A stretch of DNA of 15,077 nucleotides from an uncultured Alphaproteobacteria bacterium (GTDB lineage Bacteria > Pseudomonadota > Alphaproteobacteria > Sphingomonadales > Sphingomonadaceae), in NCBI GenBank assembly GCA_903939555.1, contig CAJAHV010000227.1, positions 1 to 15,077 on the forward strand, given 5' to 3'. Shown here piece after piece: positions 6,046 through 13,780 of the stretch. Within the stretch, counting starts at the first letter, position 1. The number at the start of each line of letters is the position of its first letter. A model generated the notes under the pieces. The model was not told the DNA's origin and did not search any database. It worked only from the letters and a program-made list of their open reading frames with translations. A program made the position numbers and the translations under genes.

Positions 6046-7515
6046 TCACAGTATTTTTCCCGGGTTCATCAACCCCAGCGGATCGAGCGCCGCCTTGATG
6101 GACCGAATCGCCGCCAGTTTGCCCGGATCACCCAACCGGGCCAGTTCATCGCGTTTGAGCAACCCGATGCCATGCTCCGCCGAAATGGAACCACCCGCTG
6201 CGTTGACCAAATCATGGACCTGCGTCGTTATCGCGGCGCGGCGCGGTGCCAACCATGCCGCCGCCGCCGGCCCTGCCGGCGCCCGCACATTGAAGTGCAG
6301 ATTGCCATCGCCAAGGTGACCAAAGGCAATAACCCGCGCGCCGGGAAACGTCGATTCAACCTGCGCCGTTGCCGCCAACGCAAAACCCGGCATATCAGCC
6401 ACTGCGACGGCCACATCATGGTGCACCGCCGGGCCGTCGCGCCGTTCAGCCTCGGGCAAGCCCTCACGCAACCGCCACAGCGCCGCCGCTTGTGCCGCCG
6501 ATGCTGCGATAACAGCGTCTTCGACCTCGCCTGCTGCCGCAGCGTCGGCAAGAGCGTCGGTAAGGACATCATCAAGGCTGCGCGGCCCGGCAAGTTCGAC
6601 CAGCACATGCCAACGGTGCTTGCCGACCAGGGGCGGGCGATTTCCCGGCACATGGTCTAGCACCAGCTGCAGCCCGACATCGGGGATAAGTTCAAAACTT
6701 TCGACCTGATTGCCAGATTCCGTGCGCAGCCGCGCCAGCAATGCCAGTGCTGCGTGCGGATCGGGCACGCCTGCCCACGCGACGGCGCGGTGCGCCGGAG
6801 CCGGCACCAGCCGCAATGCTGCCGCCGTAACGATGCCAAGTGTGCCTTCAGCGCCAATCAACAACTGCTTGATATCGTACCCAGTATTGTCCTTTGCCAG
6901 CCCGGTCAGTTGGTTCAGAATTTCGCCCGACGGAAGCACGGCTTCGAGCCCGGCGACCAGCACGCGCATTGTACCGTGGCGCAATACCTGCACGCCGCCA
7001 GCATTTGTTGAAACCAGCCCGCCGATCGTGGCGCTGCCCTTCGCCGCCAACGACAGCGGAAATTCGCAAGCAACAGCGCGTGCCGCGTCGTGAACCTGGG
7101 AGAGGACAACGCCGGCTTCTGCGGTCAACGTCAACCCGGCGGCGTCAACCGCTCGGATCCGGTCCAACCGCGCCAACGACAACAGCACAGCCGAGCCGTC
7201 CAACGCCGGGATGGCACCGCCCACCAGACCGGTGTTGCCACCTTGAGGCACCAGAGCAACGCGATGCGCAGCCGCCGCGCGGACGATGGCGGCGACGGCT
7301 TGGGTCGTGCGCGGCTGCAACAGGACAGGGCTGACACCATGAAAACGCCCGCGCCAGTCTACCAGCAGCGGTGCCAGCACCGCCGGATCGTCGCTCCATT
7401 CAACAGCCGCGCTGGTCAACGCGGCAAGCGCAAGTGGCGAAGGCGGCTGTGTAGGCACAGTTGCTTCTATCGTGACCAGTACGTCAGCGCCAGACGTGCG
7501 CATTGACGCCGCCAT
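6046..7515 (-). CDS. FAD-linked D-2-hydroxyacid dehydrogenase (GlcD / D-2-hydroxyglutarate dehydrogenase type)
   Basis: A 489-aa FAD-binding oxidoreductase of the PCMH/GlcD family, which oxidises D-2-hydroxyacids such as D-lactate, D-2-hydroxyglutarate or glycolate to 2-oxoacids and passes electrons to a quinone or flavoprotein. The PP-loop-like PQGGNTGLVGG is at 90-100, and GSATIGGLVSTNAGG with RHGT follows in the FAD domain. IGAEGTLGIVTAA closes it. The C-terminal substrate domain carries HLGDGNLH (400-407, metal-binding His in the family), then SAEHGIG (about 445-451), and ends LDPLGLMNPGKIL, the usual terminus. There is no signal peptide or iron-sulfur domain. Start choice is uncertain: the ATG at 7515 has AGGA only one base away, while the ATG at 7503 has it 13 bases away. 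The exact substrate cannot be read from the sequence. Confidence 0.88.
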   Translation of the reverse strand: MAASMRTSGADVLVTIEATVPTQPPSPLALAALTSAAVEWSDDPAVLAPLLVDWRGRFHGVSPVLLQPRTTQAVAAIVRAAAAHRVALVPQGGNTGLVGGAIPALDGSAVLLSLARLDRIRAVDAAGLTLTAEAGVVLSQVHDAARAVACEFPLSLAAKGSATIGGLVSTNAGGVQVLRHGTMRVLVAGLEAVLPSGEILNQLTGLAKDNTGYDIKQLLIGAEGTLGIVTAAALRLVPAPAHRAVAWAGVPDPHAALALLARLRTESGNQVESFELIPDVGLQLVLDHVPGNRPPLVGKHRWHVLVELAGPRSLDDVLTDALADAAAAGEVEDAVIAASAAQAAALWRLREGLPEAERRDGPAVHHDVAVAVADMPGFALAATAQVESTFPGARVIAFGHLGDGNLHFNVRAPAGPAAAAWLAPRRAAITTQVHDLVNAAGGSISAEHGIGLLKRDELARLGDPGKLAAIRSIKAALDPLGLMNPGKIL

Positions 7516-7635
7516 ATCCTCGACGCAAAAAAGTTCGGCTACGGTTTTGCTGGGTTCATGGCGGGTTCAATCGCCGGGGGCCAAGCAACCGCAACAGCGC
7601 CGGTATAGTCCGGCCTTTGGAATGATGATGACGGT

Positions 7636-8124
7636 GTGACCGGATTGGCACGACCCTTGGGTTCAGCGCGCTGGCGCGCATTGGTCGGCATGGCTGGATT
7701 GGCCATGACGGCCGCGCAGCCGACTGCTGCTGCGCCGCAGCCATTACCGCCCGTCAGTTCCAGCGAAAGCCTCGGCGCGCCATGGGGGCGGATGCCAGTT
7801 TCGCGCGGTGGCCCTGCCGATATGCGTCCGGCACCGCCACGGTCGGGGCGCAACCGTTGCATTGGTGTCGATAATCTGGCCGCTGCGCAGCTATTCGGCG
7901 ATCGGGCCATCGAACTGACAATGCGCAATGGCCAGCGCTACCGCATGTTCTTCGCGAGGGAGTGTCAGGCACTGAGCTTTTATCAAGGCTTTTATTATCG
8001 TCGACACAAGGCTGGGCAATTGTGTGCCGGACGCGATGTCATCGGCGCACGATCAGGCGGAGAATGCCCTATCGCCAGCATTTTGCCGGTGAGGCAGTTC
8101 CGAAATCAGGGCGAAGGCTCCTAA
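7636..8124 (+). CDS. Small secreted four-cysteine protein, DUF6491-like
   Basis: A 162-aa protein starting at GTG. The N terminus (MTGLARPLGSARWRALVGMAGLAM...) has arginines then a hydrophobic stretch ending in an Ala-rich site, consistent with export. Starting at the ATG at 7690 would remove the positive residues. The mature part has a Pro-rich linker, then a compact domain with CIGVDNL, RAIELTMRNGQRYRMFFARECQAL, FYYRRHKAGQLC and GGECPIASILPV. The four Cys and the 'RNGQRYR...C' pattern recall small alphaproteobacterial exported proteins annotated as DUF6491; this family name is from memory. Function is unknown. It is transcribed divergently from the dehydrogenase, with about 120 bases between them. 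Confidence 0.7.
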   Translation: MTGLARPLGSARWRALVGMAGLAMTAAQPTAAAPQPLPPVSSSESLGAPWGRMPVSRGGPADMRPAPPRSGRNRCIGVDNLAAAQLFGDRAIELTMRNGQRYRMFFARECQALSFYQGFYYRRHKAGQLCAGRDVIGARSGGECPIASILPVRQFRNQGEGS

Positions 8125-8601
8125 TCTTCCATTTTCGATATTGCGAAAGCAAAAGTTCTGGCGATGTCGCGTATGGCAAAACAGGTGTCCATATCCTCAT
8201 CGAGAGGGCACGGAACTGCATGGTGCAGTTCCCCGCCAACAGAGAAGCGACAAGCTATTACACTTTTTGCGGACGTTGCTGAGCCGGATTCGTCATGCTG
8301 CATGGCTGCTGCCCCCTTTTGTGGGACATCCCGATCACATAAGCCTTGAGACTAGCACTATTCACCGCCCCTTGCTATCATTTCTACTAGGCCGCCAGTG
8401 GCGAACACGACGCAATGAGTGTGTCTTTTTCGTCACTTGCATCAATATCATCATCTTCTTCGCCAGAATCTGTCTAGAGCGCTGGACAATCGCCGCATCA
8501 TGCGAGCAAACTTAGCTGGAACGTGGACGTCTCATTACGTTCAGAGCTTTGAGACCTGTTGGCAAAAGACAGGCTCGGGGATTGCTTCTGGGGAGGTTAT
8601 C
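8125..8601. other. 477-base intergenic region upstream of the second TonB-dependent receptor
   Basis: I see no convincing gene here. It is less GC-rich than its neighbours. It contains a perfect 9-bp dyad at 8212-8232 and a small stem (8551-8576, with one bulged base) upstream of the receptor's ribosome binding site. No clear -35/-10 pair stands out. An in-frame extension of the receptor frame to 8419 exists but has no signal-peptide character. Confidence 0.5.
8212..8232. promoter_or_regulatory. Perfect 9-bp dyad (candidate operator or RNA hairpin)
   Basis: GGAACTGCA (8212-8220) and TGCAGTTCC (8224-8232) are exact reverse complements around TGG. It lies 88 bases past the stop of the small secreted protein gene and about 370 before the receptor start. 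No T-tract follows on either strand, so it is not a standard terminator. Confidence 0.45.
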
Positions 8602-11517
8602 ATGATGACTAATTTTCGAATCCGGTCTGGCCTGATCGCCAGCGTTTCTTTGATCGGGCTGCTGTCAGCACCCGCGCTTGGCCAAGCAACGGCGCAGTCC
8701 GGCAGCGCCGCAGCCGATACCGGCATCGAGGAAATCGTCGTGACCGCGCAGCGCACGGCGCAGAGCCTACAGGATGTGCCTATCGCCGTTTCGGCTTTCA
8801 GTGCCGAAGCGTTGCAGCGGCAGCAGATCCAGAACAGCTCTGATCTTCAACTCACCCTGCCCAACATCACCTTTTCCAAGGGCAATTTCACCGGCTCCAG
8901 CTTCACCATCCGCGGCATCGGCGATCTGTGCGTCGGCGTGACCTGCGACAGCGCCACCGCCATTCACGTCAACGGCAGCCCGCTGGTCGCCACCCGCCTG
9001 TTCGAAGCCGAATTTTTCGATATGGAGCGCATCGAAGTGCTGCGCGGCCCACAGGGCACGCTGTTCGGTCGCAACGCCACCTCTGGCGTCATCAACTTCA
9101 TCACCGCCAAGCCGGACCTCAACAAGCTGGGTGTCGCGGCCGAAGCCGATTACGGCAATTACAATTCGATCCGCGTGAAGGGCATGGTCAACCTGCCGGT
9201 CACCGACCGTCTCGGCGTGCGCGTCGCCGGCTTCTACCTGAAGCGCGACGGCTTCACGGACAATCTGTTCAACAACACCCAGATCGATGGCCGTGACATG
9301 TTCGGCATCCGCGGTTCGGTGCGCTGGGAGCCGACCGACAATACCCGCATCGACCTGATGGGCTATTATTTCAAGGAAGACGACAACCGTTCGCGCATTC
9401 AAAAACAGCTTTGCCAGCGTGATCCGACCGGCGTGCTGGGCTGCCTTCCCGGGCGGCTCGATTTCGGCAAGCTGAACGGCAACTCGACCTTTGTCGGCGT
9501 GCTGACATCGCGTGAACTGCTGCGCGTCAACGGCGGCGCGGCCTTTGGTGGCCCGCTTTCGACCGCCGGCCTGGGCAGCCTTTACGGTCCCGATGCCTAT
9601 GCCAATTTTCAGGAACCGAACGATGTGCGCCAGGTGCGCACTGCCTATGACCCTACCTATCTTGCCGAAGAACAACAGTATCAGGCCCGCATCGAACATG
9701 ATTTCGGCCCGGCCAAAATTCAGGTCACCGGCCTTTATCAGAAGACCAAGGTCGATTCATCGGTCGATTACAACCTCGGCATCCAGGACCCGTCGGTCTA
9801 CAAACCCGGCTTCGCTGGCCTGCAGGGTCTTGCCGCCGGCATCCCGGCCTTCTCGAAACTGCCAGGCTTCCTTATCCCGAGCGGTGCGAACGGCCCTTAT
9901 TGCGCCTCGCTCGCCGAAGAAACCGGCACCGGCCTTTATGGTGGCAAGTCGATCTGCAATTCGGTGCCGCTGACCTTCGACCGTTCGAACGAGGAACGCC
10001 GCACTTGGTCAGTAGAAGGCATTTTCACTAGCCAGTTCGATGGTCCGCTGAACTTCCTTGTCGGCGGCATCTATCTTGATACTAAGCTGCCGGAAAACAG
10101 CTATTATGTGAACGGCTTTGGTATCGATTATGTCGCAGGCGTACTTGGCGCCGCCACCGCGCTCGGCAGCGGCCTGCCCGCCGGCTATCTCGGCACGCCG
10201 TTCTTCCGCAACAATACCGATGTCACTACGCTGAAATCCTATGGCATCTTCGGCGAAGTCTATTGGAACATTTCCGACAGCCTGAAAATCACCGGCGGCA
10301 TCCGCTACAACAACGACAAGAAATTTGTCCGTGCCCGTTCGACACTGGCGAGCTTCTTCGTGCCCTTCGGCACGGCAAACGCCTTTGCCTCGCCCTTCGT
10401 CGGCTCGTTCGATGCCGATCCAGGCACTGCCGGAAACCAGCTGTTCCAGGAACGCAATGTCAGCTTTGGCGAATTCACCGGCCGCGTCGTGGTCGACTGG
10501 AAGGTTTCCGACGACAGCCTGATCTATGCGTCCTACTCGCGCGGCTACAAATCAGGCGGCATCAATCCGCCGCTACAGCCGATCTTCGCGGTGCCTGAAT
10601 CATTTGCGCCGGAATTCATCAACTCTTACGAAATCGGCTCGAAGAACACCTTCCTCGACGGCACGCTGCGCGCCAACATCACGGCATTCTATTACCAATA
10701 CAAGAGCCTGCAGCTCAGCCGCATCGTCGCCCGCACCTCAGTCAACGATAACGTCGATGCCACCGTTTATGGCGTGGAAGGCGAATTCATCATCCAGCCG
10801 ACCCGCGCCCTGGCGGTGAATTTCGGTGCCAGCTACCTGCACACCGAAGTCAGCCAAGACAAGTTCCTGTCCAACCCGCGTGATCCGTCGGGTGGCCGCA
10901 GCGATGCGGTCATTATCAAGGACATCACCAATGGCTCGAACTGTGCACTGGTGCCAAAGGTTCCCGGCAACGCGGCCGGTGCCAATGGCTATGTCACAGC
11001 AGTGAACCGCGCACTTGGCCTGCAGGGCCCGACCGGCTTTGGCGCCGACAGCGGCCTCAACGGCGCGACCGGTGCCTTCAGCATTTGCTCCGCTCTCGCT
11101 GGCAATGCGGCCGCCGCCGGCATGGACGTGCTGTTCGCCGGGGTCGAGGTTAACATCAAGGGCAACCAGTTGCCGCAGGCACCGACATTCAAATTCTCGG
11201 CTGGCGCGCAATACACGGTCGAAATGGACAATGGCATGTCTGTCGTGCCGCGTGTCGATCTTGCCGTCACGGGGACGAGTTTTGGCAATATCTTCAACGG
11301 TGCGATCAACCGGGTAGCCAGCTATTCGGTTGTCAACGCTCAGGTGCAGATCAACGGCAAGGACGACAAATGGTACGCCCGCGCCTATGTGCAGAACCTG
11401 ACCAATAACAGTGCTACCACCGGCCTGTATGTCACTGACCAGTCGTCGGGCCTGTTCACCAACATCTTCACGCTCGAACCCCGCCGTTACGGCGGCGCCA
11501 TCGGCGTGCGTTTCTGA
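8602..11517 (+). CDS. TonB-dependent outer-membrane receptor, large sphingomonad type
   Basis: A 971-aa receptor starting at the ATG at 8602 (or 8605), preceded by a strong GGGGAGG ribosome binding site at 8590-8596. The signal peptide runs through LIASVSLIGLLSAPALG, and the TonB box EEIVVTAQ is at 43-50. The plug has DVPIAVSAFSAEAL, LPNITFSKG, FTIRGIGD and the conserved MERIEVLRGPQGTLFGRNATSG. The barrel contains YASYSRGYKSGG and ends PRRYGGAIGVRF with the terminal Phe. It has exactly eight cysteines, in four pairs: LCVGVTC, LCQRDPTGVLGC, a pair around PYCASL...SICNS, and a pair around NCALV...SICSA. They are probably disulfides in plug and surface loops. The ligand is unknown; family relatives import siderophores, plant compounds or glycans. 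It is transcribed alone and ends at a strong terminator. Confidence 0.92.
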   Translation: MMTNFRIRSGLIASVSLIGLLSAPALGQATAQSGSAAADTGIEEIVVTAQRTAQSLQDVPIAVSAFSAEALQRQQIQNSSDLQLTLPNITFSKGNFTGSSFTIRGIGDLCVGVTCDSATAIHVNGSPLVATRLFEAEFFDMERIEVLRGPQGTLFGRNATSGVINFITAKPDLNKLGVAAEADYGNYNSIRVKGMVNLPVTDRLGVRVAGFYLKRDGFTDNLFNNTQIDGRDMFGIRGSVRWEPTDNTRIDLMGYYFKEDDNRSRIQKQLCQRDPTGVLGCLPGRLDFGKLNGNSTFVGVLTSRELLRVNGGAAFGGPLSTAGLGSLYGPDAYANFQEPNDVRQVRTAYDPTYLAEEQQYQARIEHDFGPAKIQVTGLYQKTKVDSSVDYNLGIQDPSVYKPGFAGLQGLAAGIPAFSKLPGFLIPSGANGPYCASLAEETGTGLYGGKSICNSVPLTFDRSNEERRTWSVEGIFTSQFDGPLNFLVGGIYLDTKLPENSYYVNGFGIDYVAGVLGAATALGSGLPAGYLGTPFFRNNTDVTTLKSYGIFGEVYWNISDSLKITGGIRYNNDKKFVRARSTLASFFVPFGTANAFASPFVGSFDADPGTAGNQLFQERNVSFGEFTGRVVVDWKVSDDSLIYASYSRGYKSGGINPPLQPIFAVPESFAPEFINSYEIGSKNTFLDGTLRANITAFYYQYKSLQLSRIVARTSVNDNVDATVYGVEGEFIIQPTRALAVNFGASYLHTEVSQDKFLSNPRDPSGGRSDAVIIKDITNGSNCALVPKVPGNAAGANGYVTAVNRALGLQGPTGFGADSGLNGATGAFSICSALAGNAAAAGMDVLFAGVEVNIKGNQLPQAPTFKFSAGAQYTVEMDNGMSVVPRVDLAVTGTSFGNIFNGAINRVASYSVVNAQVQINGKDDKWYARAYVQNLTNNSATTGLYVTDQSSGLFTNIFTLEPRRYGGAIGVRF

Positions 11518-11539
11518 TCAGCTTGTCATAATGGCAGGG

Positions 11540-11570
11540 AAAGGGCGGGATCGAAGGTCCCGCCCTTTTC
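11540..11570 (+). terminator. Intrinsic terminator of the second TonB-dependent receptor gene
   Basis: AAAGGGCGGGA (11540-11550) pairs exactly with TCCCGCCCTTT (11558-11568) around a 7-base loop, followed by TC and ATTT. It starts 22 bases after the receptor stop. It separates the receptor from the helicase unit. Confidence 0.88.
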
Positions 11571-11584
11571 ATTTGGATTCAATC

Positions 11585-11713
11585 ATGGCGAAACAGGCGA
11601 CGACCCCAGCCAATACTCCCGCCGGTGCATTGACTTTTGCCTGCAAAGTCGCGCATGCCGCAATCAACAAGGTCGACCGGTCGTTCGGGCGCTTTGCACA
11701 AGGAACCGCATGA
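11585..11713 (+). CDS. Possible 42-aa protein coupled to the helicase gene
   Basis: An ATG at 11585 opens a 42-aa frame (MAKQATTPANTPAG... to ...RFAQGTA) that begins 15 bases after the receptor terminator. Its stop overlaps the helicase start as ATGA (11710-11713). Third-position GC looks gene-like. The product is small, basic and Ala-rich, with no motif I recognise. A TTTGGA 9 bases upstream is a weak ribosome binding site. It could be a real small protein, a leader ORF that controls helicase translation, or chance: the same frame is open further upstream through the terminator. Confidence 0.4.
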   Translation: MAKQATTPANTPAGALTFACKVAHAAINKVDRSFGRFAQGTA

Positions 11714-13263
11714 GCTTTGCAGATCTGGGCCTGTCGGAGGAATTGCTCCGCGCGGTTGCCGACAGTGGCTACAATGACCCGACTCCCATTCAGCGTCAGG
11801 CCATCCCGCCGGTTCTGATGGGCCGTGACATCATCGGCGTTGCCCAGACCGGCACCGGCAAGACCGCTTCATTCGTGCTGCCGATGATCGACATTCTGGC
11901 CGAAGGTCGCAGCCGGGCGCGCATGCCGCGTTCGCTCATCCTCGAACCGACACGCGAACTGGCGCAGCAGGTCAGTGAAAATTTCGATAAATATGGTAAA
12001 TATCACAAGCTGAACATGGCGTTGCTTATCGGCGGGGTGAGTATGGGAGACCAGCTTGCTGCCCTCGAAAAAGGTGTCGACGTCCTCATCGCCACCCCCG
12101 GCCGGTTGATGGATTTGTTCGGCCGCGGCAAGATCATGCTGAACCAGTGCAGCCTGCTCGTTATCGACGAAGCGGATCGGATGCTCGACATGGGCTTCAT
12201 TCCTGATATCGAGGAAATCTGCACCAAACTGCCGTCGCCACGCCAGACATTGCTGTTCTCGGCAACGATGCCGCCACCGATCAAGAAGCTGGCCGACAAG
12301 TTCATGGACAGTCCGCGACTTATCGAAGTCGCGCGGCCAGCATCGACGAATACGTCGATCACGCAATATGTCGTCGAGACCAGCCCACGCGGCAAGCGCG
12401 AGGTTTTGCGCGGCCTTTTGCGGGACCCGGAAGTGCGCAACGCCATTATCTTCTGCAACCGAAAGCGCGATATCAAGGAACTCGTCGACAGCCTGAAGCG
12501 CAGTGGCTTTGCCGTCAGCCAGATTCATGGCGACATGGACCAATCCGACCGGATCAGGGAACTCGATCGCTTCAAATCGGGCGACATCACCATTATTGTT
12601 GCATCGGATGTGGCGGCGCGCGGCCTCGACATTCCGGGCGTCAGCCATGTCGTCAATTATGATGTGCCGCACCATGCGGAAGATTATGTCCACCGCATCG
12701 GCCGCACCGGTCGCGCCGGACGCACCGGGATTGCCTATACGCTGGCAACCGAAGCTGAAGCCGACAACCTGGCCGAGGTCGAGAAGCTAATCCACCAGAA
12801 GATACAGCGTTATGGTGGCTCAGAAGCAGCGCCAATCGAAATCAAACCAATCGAGCTAAAGCCGGCCGATGACGCGGTCACGATACCAGCCTCGACCGAA
12901 GCGCAAACGTCGCCGACCAATGACGCCGGAGAACGCCTGCCCAAGCGCCGTCGTGGCGGTCGCGGCCGCAGGCGTGAAGGCGAAGCTGTTCCGGAGCCAT
13001 TGGCAGCGGCACTTGTCACCCCTGCGCCAACCCAGGCGCGCGAGCAACGGCGGGACCAACCAAGCGACGCACGCCCGCCTCGCCCTGCGACGCATTCCAT
13101 GCGGGAAGCACCCCGCGATGCGATTCGCGATTATCGCGGCGCCCGCCGTGACGAGGGACGGCGCGATGATCGCCGCGACCGCGATGATGGCGAAAGCTTT
13201 ATCGGCTTTGGCCCGGAAGGCATCCCCGGATTCTTGGCACACAAGGCGACGATCGTGCGCTGA
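11710..13263 (+). CDS. rhlE: DEAD-box ATP-dependent RNA helicase, RhlE-like
   Basis: A 517-aa RNA helicase that unwinds structured RNA using ATP; RhlE-group proteins act in ribosome assembly, cold adaptation and RNA decay. The start at 11710 has AAGGA 5 bases upstream. Motifs in order are: F3 and PTPIQ with Gln28 (Q motif), AQTGTGKT 45-52 (motif I), PTRELAQQ from 80 (Ia), ATPGR 128-132 (Ib), DEAD 153-156 (II) and SAT 184-186 (III). In the second RecA domain are AIIFCN, IHGDMDQ, ASDVAARGLDIP and HRIGRTGRAGR (V and VI). The tail after about residue 375 is low-complexity: KRRRGGRGRRR, then Arg/Asp-rich repeats, ending in GFGPEGIPGFLAHKATIVR. Such disordered basic tails bind RNA. All catalytic motifs are intact. 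The subgroup (RhlE rather than DeaD or SrmB) is inferred from overall length and motif context. Confidence 0.92.
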   Translation: MSFADLGLSEELLRAVADSGYNDPTPIQRQAIPPVLMGRDIIGVAQTGTGKTASFVLPMIDILAEGRSRARMPRSLILEPTRELAQQVSENFDKYGKYHKLNMALLIGGVSMGDQLAALEKGVDVLIATPGRLMDLFGRGKIMLNQCSLLVIDEADRMLDMGFIPDIEEICTKLPSPRQTLLFSATMPPPIKKLADKFMDSPRLIEVARPASTNTSITQYVVETSPRGKREVLRGLLRDPEVRNAIIFCNRKRDIKELVDSLKRSGFAVSQIHGDMDQSDRIRELDRFKSGDITIIVASDVAARGLDIPGVSHVVNYDVPHHAEDYVHRIGRTGRAGRTGIAYTLATEAEADNLAEVEKLIHQKIQRYGGSEAAPIEIKPIELKPADDAVTIPASTEAQTSPTNDAGERLPKRRRGGRGRRREGEAVPEPLAAALVTPAPTQAREQRRDQPSDARPPRPATHSMREAPRDAIRDYRGARRDEGRRDDRRDRDDGESFIGFGPEGIPGFLAHKATIVR

Positions 13264-13318
13264 AGTAATGGCGCCCCGCTTTTCCATCCGCTAGCATGGT
13301 GGTGAAGCGAGGGCTGCC

Positions 13319-13780
13319 ATGACCATCAAACTGATCATAAACGGCAAGGTGCAAGCGGTCTCCGCCGATCCCGACATGCCTCTGCTCTGGGCGTTGCGCG
13401 ATCTGCTTGGCATGACGGGCACAAAATTCGGCTGTGGCGCGGCCTTTTGTGGAGCCTGCACCGTTCATCTCAATGGCGAACCGATCCGCGCCTGCCAGAC
13501 GCCGGTCGGCAGCATCGGCGCCGGCAGAATCACCACGATCGAAGGTCTGTCAGCCGATCCGTTGGGCAAGCGACTACAGGATGCCTGGGTGGCGCTCGAT
13601 GTACCACAATGCGGTTACTGCCAAGCCGGCCAGTTGATGGCAGCCGCAGCCTTGCTGCACAGCACACCGCGACCCGATGATGACGAGATCGACGCAGCGA
13701 TGGCGGGCAATCTTTGCCGGTGCGCGACCTACCCGCGCATCCGCGCCGCCATCAAGCAGGCTGCGGGAGAAAGGGCATGA
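13319..13780 (+). CDS. iorA: 2Fe-2S subunit of an isoquinoline 1-oxidoreductase-like molybdenum hydroxylase
   Basis: A 153-aa electron-transfer subunit of the xanthine oxidase family. It carries two [2Fe-2S] clusters that pass electrons from the molybdenum site to an acceptor. The plant-ferredoxin-type cluster is bound by C39, C44, C47 and C59 (CX4CX2CX11C). The second is bound by C98, C101, C133 and C135, within QCGYCQAGQ and CRCATYPRI. CGYCQ(A/S)GQ is the form seen in isoquinoline 1-oxidoreductase alpha and membrane aldehyde dehydrogenase small subunits rather than the CGFCTPG of xanthine dehydrogenase. Length is normal. The ATG at 13319 has GCGAGGG about 6 bases upstream. It overlaps the large subunit by ATGA, so the two are translationally coupled. 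Substrate is not certain; the symbol is by similarity. Confidence 0.9.
   Translation: MTIKLIINGKVQAVSADPDMPLLWALRDLLGMTGTKFGCGAAFCGACTVHLNGEPIRACQTPVGSIGAGRITTIEGLSADPLGKRLQDAWVALDVPQCGYCQAGQLMAAAALLHSTPRPDDDEIDAAMAGNLCRCATYPRIRAAIKQAAGERA

Noticed and set aside
8419..8601. 61-codon N-terminal extension of the second receptor
   Set aside because: The ATG at 8602 has a strong GGGGAGG site and begins a normal signal peptide; the extension does not look exported.
8767..9699. 310-codon minus-strand open frame
   Set aside because: Antisense to the second TonB-dependent receptor, with no family motif.
11869..12693. 274-codon minus-strand open frame
   Set aside because: Antisense to the helicase catalytic core, whose motifs fix the true frame.
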